Assembly (NCBI RefSeq): GCF_050563535.1
Contig: NZ_JBNXUO010000007.1
Coordinates: 1-64,000, forward strand
Source: Falsiroseomonas sp050563535
GTDB taxonomy: Bacteria; Pseudomonadota; Alphaproteobacteria; Acetobacterales; Acetobacteraceae
Direction of reading: 5' to 3'
Length of the DNA: 64,000 nucleotides
Shown here: positions 58,592-64,000 of the stretch, piece by piece
Position numbering within the stretch: the stretch's first letter is position 1
Layout: every line of letters begins with the position of its first letter
Made by a program: the position numbers and the translations under genes
Notes under the pieces: generated by a model
What the model saw: only the letters and a program-made list of their open reading frames with translations
What the model was told of the DNA's origin: nothing
Database searches by the model: none

Positions 58592-59893
58592 ATGAAGGCT
58601 GCCATCCTCCTCGCTGCCGGGCTCGGCACGCGCATGCGCTCGGCCCTGCCCAAGGCCATGCACCCGATCGCCGGGCGGCCGATGCTGCGCCACCTGCTGG
58701 CCTCGGCGGAGGCGGTGTTCGACCGCGTCGTCGTCGTGGCGGGGCCGGACATGCCGGAGCTGGAGCGGGCGGCGGCGCCGCACGCCACCGTGGTGCAGCG
58801 GGACCGGCTGGGCACCGGCCATGCCGCCCTGCAGGCGGCGGCGCTGCTGGAGGGTCATGGCGGCGATGTCGCGGTGCTCTACGCCGACAATCCGCTGGTC
58901 ACGCCCGCGACGCTCGGGCGGCTGGTGGCGGCGCGGGCGGGGGCGGGGCTGGCGCTGCTGGCCATGCGGCCGGCCGACCCGGCGAGGTATGGCCGGGTGA
59001 TCCAGGACGCCTCGGGCGGGGTCGTGCGCATCGTCGAATGGGCCGATGCGGACGGGGAGGAGCGCGCGGTCGGGCTCTGCAATGCCGGCGTGGTCTGCGC
59101 GCCCGCCGCCGATCTGTTCCGCTGGCTGCGCGCGGTGCGGAACGACAACGCCAAGGGCGAATACTACCTGACCGACGTGGTCGCGCTCGCCGCCGGCGAG
59201 GGGCTGCGCGTGGAGGCGGTGGAGGCGCCGGAGGCGGAGCTGCGCGGCATCAACAGCCGCATGGAACTCGCCGAGGCCGAGGCGGAGATGCAGCGCGCGC
59301 TGCGCCGCGCCGCGATGGAAGGCGGCGCGACGCTGACGCAGCCCGACAGCGTGGTGTTCAGCTTCGACACCAGGCTCGGCCAGGACGTGACGGTCGGGCC
59401 GAACGTGGTCTTCGCCCCCGGCGTCGCGGTGGAGGACGGGGTCGAGATCCGCGCCTTCAGCCACCTCGAAGGCTGCACCGTCAGGCGCGGGGCCGTGATC
59501 GGCCCCTTCGCGCGGCTGCGGCCGGGGACGGTGGTGGAGCGCGGCGCGCATGTCGGCAATTTCGTGGAGTTGAAGGCCGCCGTGCTGGGAGAGGGCGCGA
59601 AGGCCAACCACCTCAGCTATATCGGGGACGCGACGGTCGGCGCGCGGGCGAATATCGGCGCGGGCACCATCACCTGCAACTACGACGGCGTGAACAAGCA
59701 CCGCACGGAGATCGGGGAAGGCGCCTTCATCGGCTCCGACACCGCGCTCGTCGCGCCGGTGCGCGTAGGCGCGCGGGCGCTGGTGGGCGCGGGCAGCGTG
59801 GTGACGGAGGACGTGCCGGACGACGCGCTGGCGGTGGCGCGCGGGCGGCAGGTGAACAAGCCGGGGCGCGGCTTCAAGGGCAAGGGCAGGTAG
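58592..59893 (+). CDS. glmU: Bifunctional GlmU: glucosamine-1-phosphate acetyltransferase / UDP-GlcNAc pyrophosphorylase
   Basis: A 433-residue enzyme making UDP-GlcNAc for peptidoglycan and lipopolysaccharide. The uridylyltransferase half has LAAGLGTRMRSALPKAM (about 7-23), LGTGHAA and GEYYLTD. The left-handed beta-helix acetyltransferase half (about 235-430) has repeated hexapeptides and ends with NYDGVNKHRTEIGEGAFIGS. The start at 58592 is preferred to ATG at 58541, because the nucleotide-binding motif then sits at the N-terminus with GGTGGGA just before it. It is 5 bp ahead of glmS, a coupled aminosugar operon. Confidence 0.96.
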   Translation: MKAAILLAAGLGTRMRSALPKAMHPIAGRPMLRHLLASAEAVFDRVVVVAGPDMPELERAAAPHATVVQRDRLGTGHAALQAAALLEGHGGDVAVLYADNPLVTPATLGRLVAARAGAGLALLAMRPADPARYGRVIQDASGGVVRIVEWADADGEERAVGLCNAGVVCAPAADLFRWLRAVRNDNAKGEYYLTDVVALAAGEGLRVEAVEAPEAELRGINSRMELAEAEAEMQRALRRAAMEGGATLTQPDSVVFSFDTRLGQDVTVGPNVVFAPGVAVEDGVEIRAFSHLEGCTVRRGAVIGPFARLRPGTVVERGAHVGNFVELKAAVLGEGAKANHLSYIGDATVGARANIGAGTITCNYDGVNKHRTEIGEGAFIGSDTALVAPVRVGARALVGAGSVVTEDVPDDALAVARGRQVNKPGRGFKGKGR

Positions 59894-59898
59894 GACGC

Positions 59899-61722
59899 AT
59901 GTGCGGCATCGTCGGAGTGGTCGGAGTGGAGCCAGCCGCGCCGCGGCTGCTGGAGGCGCTGCGGCGGCTGGAATACCGCGGCTATGACAGCGCCGGCGTC
60001 GCCACGCTGGTCAACGGCCACATCGAGCGCAGGCGCGCGGAGGGGAAGCTCGGCAACCTCGCCGCCGTGCTGGAACGCGCGCCCCTGCCCGGCACCACCG
60101 GCATCGGCCACACGCGATGGGCCACCCACGGCGCACCGGTGGAGCGCAACGCGCATCCGCACGGCACGGCCCGCGTCTCCGTCGTCCACAACGGCATCAT
60201 CGAGAACCATGCCGAGCTGCGCGAGGAGCTGGAAGCCAGGGGCGCCGAGTTCGAGACCGAGACCGACACCGAGACCTTCGCCCGCCTGGTGGACTGGCAC
60301 CTGGCGCAGGGCGCCGCGCCGGAGCAGGCGGCCGCCGCTGCGCTGAAGCGCGTCCATGGCGCCTTCGCGCTGGCGATGATGTTCGCCGGCCACCCGCGCA
60401 AGCTGATCGCCGCGCGGCAGGGCGCGCCGCTGGCGATCGGCTATGGCGAGGGGGAGATGTTCGTGGGTTCCGACGCGCTGGCGCTGGCGCCGCTGACGCG
60501 CCGCATCGCCTATCTGGAGGAAGGCGACTGGGCGGTGGTGTCGGAGGACGGCGCGCGCTTCTTCGACGCGGCGGGCAACGAGGTGGAACGCCAGGTGCGG
60601 CTCACCTCCCTGTCCGGCGCGGCGGTGGGCAAGGGCAATTTCCGCCACTTCATGGAGAAGGAGCTGCACGAGCACCCCGCCGTGCTCGGCGACACGCTGC
60701 ACCAGTATCTGGACCCCGGCACGCGCAGCGTGTCGCTGCCGGCGCTGCCCTTCGACCCGGTCTTGGTGCCGCGGCTGACCATCACCGCCTGCGGCAGCGC
60801 CTTCCTCGCGGGGCAGGTCGGGCGCTACTGGATCGAGGGCCTGGCGCGGATCCCGGTGGATGCCGATGTCGCGAGCGAGCTGCGCTACCGCGAGCCGCCG
60901 CTGGCGCAGGGCGGGGCGGCCATCCTCGTCTCCCAGTCCGGCGAGACGGCGGACACGATGGCGGCGCTGAAGCTGCTGCGCGACGGCGGGCAGAAGGTGC
61001 TGTCCGTGGTGAACGTGCCGGAAAGCACCATGGCGCGGGAAAGCCATGGCGCGCTGCTGACGGTGGCGGGGCCCGAGATCGGCGTCGCCTCCACCAAGGC
61101 CTTCACGGCGCAGCTCGCGGTGCTGGCCTGCCTCGCCATCGGCTTCGGCCGCGCGCGCGGCACGATCGGGGAGGACACGGCGCGGCAGCTTGCCGCGGCG
61201 CTGACCGAGGTGCCGGGCCATGCGGCGGCGATCCTGGAGAAGGACGCCGAGATCCGCGCGCTGGCCGCCGAGGTCGCGAAGGCGCGGGACGTGCTGTTCC
61301 TCGGCCGCGGGTCCCTGATGCCGATCGCGATGGAAGGCGCGCTGAAGCTGAAGGAACTCTCCTACATCCACGCCGAGGGCTATGCGGCGGGCGAGATGAA
61401 GCACGGACCGATCGCGCTGATCGACAGCGCGGTGCCGGTCATCGCGCTCTGCCCCTCCGGCCCGCTGTTCGAGAAGACGGCGAGCAACCTGCAGGAAGCC
61501 GCGGCGCGGGGCGGGCGCATCATGGCCTTCACCGACCCGCAGGGCGCGCCTGCGCTGCGGCGCTTCGCCGAACAGGTGATCGAGCTGCCGGCGATCCATC
61601 CCTTCGCGGCGCCGATCCTGCACGCCATCCCGGTGCAGCTGCTCGCCTATCACGTCGCCGTGCTGAAGGGGACCGACGTGGACCAGCCCCGCAACCTGGC
61701 GAAGAGCGTCACGGTCGAGTAG
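59899..61722 (+). CDS. glmS: Glutamine--fructose-6-phosphate aminotransferase (isomerizing)
   Basis: A 607-residue enzyme making glucosamine 6-phosphate from fructose 6-phosphate and glutamine. The glutaminase half starts MCGIVGVVG (Cys2 nucleophile after Met removal), with RLEYRGYDSAG and GIGHTRWATHG. Two SIS sugar-isomerase domains follow, with TACGSAFLAGQ, SQSGETADTMAAL, ELSYIHAEGYAAGEMKHGP and the C-terminal DQPRNLAKSVTVE end. The stop is followed by 81 bp to the dehydrogenase gene. Its product, after GlmM (not here), feeds GlmU. Confidence 0.97.
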   Translation: MCGIVGVVGVEPAAPRLLEALRRLEYRGYDSAGVATLVNGHIERRRAEGKLGNLAAVLERAPLPGTTGIGHTRWATHGAPVERNAHPHGTARVSVVHNGIIENHAELREELEARGAEFETETDTETFARLVDWHLAQGAAPEQAAAAALKRVHGAFALAMMFAGHPRKLIAARQGAPLAIGYGEGEMFVGSDALALAPLTRRIAYLEEGDWAVVSEDGARFFDAAGNEVERQVRLTSLSGAAVGKGNFRHFMEKELHEHPAVLGDTLHQYLDPGTRSVSLPALPFDPVLVPRLTITACGSAFLAGQVGRYWIEGLARIPVDADVASELRYREPPLAQGGAAILVSQSGETADTMAALKLLRDGGQKVLSVVNVPESTMARESHGALLTVAGPEIGVASTKAFTAQLAVLACLAIGFGRARGTIGEDTARQLAAALTEVPGHAAAILEKDAEIRALAAEVAKARDVLFLGRGSLMPIAMEGALKLKELSYIHAEGYAAGEMKHGPIALIDSAVPVIALCPSGPLFEKTASNLQEAAARGGRIMAFTDPQGAPALRRFAEQVIELPAIHPFAAPILHAIPVQLLAYHVAVLKGTDVDQPRNLAKSVTVE

Positions 61723-61803
61723 CGGCGCCGCCCCGCGGCGGATGGCTGACAGCATGGGGGCAGGCGCCTATCCTCCGGCGGGCCGAAGGGAAGGAACGCC
61801 GCC

Positions 61804-63282
61804 ATGCTGGACGCCATCGCCAAGCTGCCGCTGAAGGACCCGGACCTGTTCCGGCAGGCCAACCTGATCGGCGGGCAATGGGTGCAGGCCGCATCGGGCC
61901 GCACCATCGCCGTGCGCAACCCCGCGACGGGCGAGGTGATCGGCCACGTCCCCGCCATGTCGGCGGCCGAGACGCGCCGCGCGGTCGAGGCCGCGCAGGC
62001 CGCCTTCGCGGGCTGGCGCGCCATGCTGGCGAAGGAACGCGCCGCGATCCTGCGGAAGCTGAACGACCTGATGCTGGCCCATGCCGACGACCTGGCCGCC
62101 ATCATGACGGCCGAGCAGGGCAAGCCCCTGGCCGAGGCGAAGGGCGAGGTCGCCTACGCCGCGTCCTTCATCGAGTGGTTCGCCGAGGAGGGGAAGCGCA
62201 TCTACGGCGACACCATCCCGCAGAACGCGAAGGGCCGGCGCATCATCGTCCTGAAGGAGCCGATCGGCGTCTTTGCCGCCATCACGCCCTGGAACTTCCC
62301 GGCCGCGATGATCACCCGCAAGGCGGGCCCGGGCTGGGCCGCGGGCTGCACGGGCGTGATCCGCCCGGCCAGCCAGACGCCCTTTAGCGCGCTGGCGCTG
62401 GCGGTGCTGGCGGAACGCGCGGGGATGCCGCCCGGAGTCTGCAACGTCATCACCGGCCCTTCCGGCGAGACGGGGGGCGAGCTGACCTCCAACCCGCTGG
62501 TGCGGAAGTTCAGCTTCACCGGATCGACCGAGGTCGGGCGGCTGCTGCTGGCGCAATGCGCGACGACGATCAAGAAGACCTCGATGGAACTGGGCGGCAA
62601 TGCGCCCTTCATCGTCTTCGACGATGCGGACCTGGATGCCGCGGTGCAGGGCGTCATGGCGTCGAAATACCGCAACACCGGCCAGACCTGCGTCTGCGCC
62701 AACCGCATCTTCGTCCAGGACGGCGTCTTCGACGCCTTCGCGGGGAAGCTGAAGGCGGCGGTGGAGGCGCTGAAGGTCGGCAACGGGATGGAGCCGGGCG
62801 TGACCCAGGGCCCGCTGATCAACGCCGACGCGGTCGCCAAGGTGGAGGAGCACATCGCCGACGCGACCGCCAAGGGCGCCAGCATCGTCACCGGCGGCAG
62901 GCGACACGCCCGCGGCGGCAACTTCTTCGAGCCCACGATCCTGGCCGACGTGCCGCCTTCCGCGCTGGTCTTCCGCGAGGAGACCTTCGGTCCCGTCGCG
63001 CCCCTGTTCCGCTTCCGGACGGAGGAGGAGGCCGTGAAGCTCGCCAACGACAGCGAATTCGGCCTCGCCGCCTATTTCTACGCCCGCGACATCGGCCGCA
63101 TCTTCCGCGTGGCCGAGGCGCTGGAGAGCGGCATCATCGGCATCAACGAGGGCATCATCTCGACCGAGGTCGCGCCCTTCGGGGGCGTGAAGGAAAGCGG
63201 GCTGGGCCGCGAGGGGTCGAAATACGGGATCGAGGACTACCTCGAGATCAAGTACCTCGCCCTCGGCGGCATCGGGAGCTGA
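61804..63282 (+). CDS. Succinate-semialdehyde dehydrogenase family protein (GabD-like) with unusual cofactor loop
   Basis: A 492-residue aldehyde dehydrogenase closest to GabD, which oxidises succinate semialdehyde to succinate. Catalytic Cys296 (NTGQTCVCAN) and Glu262 (SMELGGNAPF) are present, with TPWNFP and the late FGGVKESGLGREGS region. The cofactor-binding loop (about 173-190) is odd: it reads AGPGWAAGCTGVIRPASQTP, where GabD proteins usually have AGPALAAGCTMV.KPASQTP. Arg187 therefore replaces the near-invariant cofactor-contact lysine, with Trp178 and Gly184 nearby. The rest is well conserved, so altered cofactor use is possible. GAAGGAACGCC precedes the ATG. Confidence 0.9.
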   Translation: MLDAIAKLPLKDPDLFRQANLIGGQWVQAASGRTIAVRNPATGEVIGHVPAMSAAETRRAVEAAQAAFAGWRAMLAKERAAILRKLNDLMLAHADDLAAIMTAEQGKPLAEAKGEVAYAASFIEWFAEEGKRIYGDTIPQNAKGRRIIVLKEPIGVFAAITPWNFPAAMITRKAGPGWAAGCTGVIRPASQTPFSALALAVLAERAGMPPGVCNVITGPSGETGGELTSNPLVRKFSFTGSTEVGRLLLAQCATTIKKTSMELGGNAPFIVFDDADLDAAVQGVMASKYRNTGQTCVCANRIFVQDGVFDAFAGKLKAAVEALKVGNGMEPGVTQGPLINADAVAKVEEHIADATAKGASIVTGGRRHARGGNFFEPTILADVPPSALVFREETFGPVAPLFRFRTEEEAVKLANDSEFGLAAYFYARDIGRIFRVAEALESGIIGINEGIISTEVAPFGGVKESGLGREGSKYGIEDYLEIKYLALGGIGS

Positions 63283-63290
63283 GCCGCGGG

Positions 63291-63319
63291 GCGCCGTCCC
63301 GCATGGGCCGGGACGGCGC
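63291..63319. terminator. Hairpin between the dehydrogenase and a convergent unknown gene
   Basis: A perfect 11-bp stem (GCGCCGTCCCG at 63291-63301 with 63309-63319) closes a 7-base loop. It lies 8 bp after the dehydrogenase stop and 8 bp before the end of the convergent gene, so it probably serves both. Confidence 0.6.
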
Positions 63320-63327
63320 AGGCCGCC

Positions 63328-63999
63328 TCACGGCAGCGACACGTCGCGGAGGTAGAGCGGGTAGGCCGTCACCGCCACCACCTCTGCCTCGGCCAGTTCC
63401 GGCAGGTCCGCGACCGCGAAGGCGGCCGAGAAGCGGTCTGCCCGGTCGATGCCGGCCGGGCGGCTCCGGACCACGTCGAGAACCTCGTCCGTGCGGTAGA
63501 TCCGGTGGAAGCCCGGCTCGACGGAGGAGTAGATCCGCAGTTCCCGCTGCGCCCGTGTCGGCCGGCCGCGCCGGTAGTCGACCGACAGGGAGATGCGGTC
63601 GCCGTTCGCGGCCTGCATCTCCCAGGCTTCGGACGCGGTGCCGGGCGCGAAGGCCGGGCCATCGGAGGAAAAGCGCCGGCGCGTCTCGGCGGGGACGCCG
63701 TTGCGGTAGGGGCCCGGCATCAGCGACGCGTCGGGCAGGTAGATGCGGGAGACGACGAAGGCGCTCTCGCCGCTGTCCCGCGACCGTGCGAAGGGCGCGA
63801 GCACGACGAAGCGCGCCGTGGCCTGCGGCGGCACCTGTCCGGCGCCGTCCAGCGCATGCGCGCGGTCGTAGAACAGCACGAACAGGTTGGCTCCGGCGAA
63901 GGGGCCGGGCGGCTGGCCCGCCGTTTCCCAGGGGCCGGAAAGCTGGCGCTGCACGGCGGCTGCGGGCAGCCGCAGCGCCAGCGCCAGCCTGCTCTCGAC
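63328..63999 (-). CDS. Unidentified protein, 5' end cut by the window edge
   Basis: An open minus-strand frame runs from the window edge to the stop at 63328 (about 223 residues visible). The internal GTG at 63954 is not the natural start, since the frame stays coding up to the edge (ESRLALALRLPAAA before it). The sequence includes GANLFVLFYDRAHALDGAG, FVVLAPFARSRDSGESAF and repeated short beta-strand patterns, ending TAYPLYLRDVSLP. I see no membrane segment in the visible part and no family I can name. Confidence 0.65.
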   Translation of the reverse strand, partial: VESRLALALRLPAAAVQRQLSGPWETAGQPPGPFAGANLFVLFYDRAHALDGAGQVPPQATARFVVLAPFARSRDSGESAFVVSRIYLPDASLMPGPYRNGVPAETRRRFSSDGPAFAPGTASEAWEMQAANGDRISLSVDYRRGRPTRAQRELRIYSSVEPGFHRIYRTDEVLDVVRSRPAGIDRADRFSAAFAVADLPELAEAEVVAVTAYPLYLRDVSLP

Positions 64000-64000
64000 G

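Overview
The window is very GC-rich (well above 70 % by eye) and densely coded, with strong third-position G/C bias. The gene set (lone flagellin, cbb3 oxidase cluster with an Anr/FNR-type site, PdxJ/PdxA, fused indolepyruvate oxidoreductase, RTX protein, NHLM-type peptide exporter) fits an aerobic or microaerobic alphaproteobacterium, most likely of the Acetobacteraceae (Roseomonas-like). The taxon is inferred from gene content and composition, not from a marker gene. It looks like ordinary chromosome: there is no transposase, integrase, phage gene, CRISPR array or rRNA.

Layout. 1-11 kb: end of an unknown gene, flagellin, 4-hydroxyphenylpyruvate dioxygenase with a divergent Lrp-type regulator, a flavoprotein, a sugar epimerase, a solo molybdenum hydroxylase large subunit, two small unknown proteins, a CBS-domain protein, an M19 dipeptidase and an orphan protein with an RGS-like segment. 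11.2-17.6 kb: the three export genes of an NHLM (nitrile hydratase leader microcin) system, with no precursor peptide in view. 17.7-21.5 kb: pdxA-pdxJ, and a kynureninase-like enzyme divergent from tryptophan 2,3-dioxygenase. 21.5-26.9 kb: two large proteins without Sec signals (a GH16 glycosidase with duplicated CBM60-like modules, and an RTX protein of about 45 repeats) on either side of a TauE/SafE-like membrane protein. 26.9-36.0 kb: a DUF2189 membrane protein divergent from ccoNOQP-ccoGHIS plus a 58-residue overlapping membrane gene, with a perfect TTGAT-N4-ATCAA site in the shared intergenic region.

36-46.4 kb: a second Lrp regulator divergent from a fused indolepyruvate ferredoxin oxidoreductase and an isobutyryl-CoA dehydrogenase-like enzyme, then an M20 peptidase, an EF-hand protein, a nitronate monooxygenase and a methyltransferase/glycosyltransferase fusion. 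46.6-53.5 kb: a tight six-gene operon headed by a TPR/GT41 (O-GlcNAc-transferase-like) glycosyltransferase, followed by enzymes for a C-methylated CDP-6-deoxyhexose. 53.6-56.6 kb: hydrolase, CaiB-type CoA transferase and CitE-like lyase. 56.6-57.0 kb: a 102-bp tandem repeat, a strong hairpin terminator and tRNA-Val(CAC). 57-64 kb: DUF3108 protein, phosphoglycolate phosphatase, glmU-glmS, a GabD-like dehydrogenase with odd cofactor-loop residues, and an unknown gene cut by the window end.

Themes: aromatic and branched-chain amino-acid catabolism (hppD, kynA, IOR, acyl-CoA dehydrogenase) under Lrp-type control; microaerobic respiration; and surface or secreted products (flagellin, glycosylation operon, RTX, GH16, NHLM exporter, GlmU/GlmS sugar supply). 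Best candidates for something undescribed are the orphan NHLM exporter with its RGS-like neighbour, and the GT41-plus-CDP-sugar operon.
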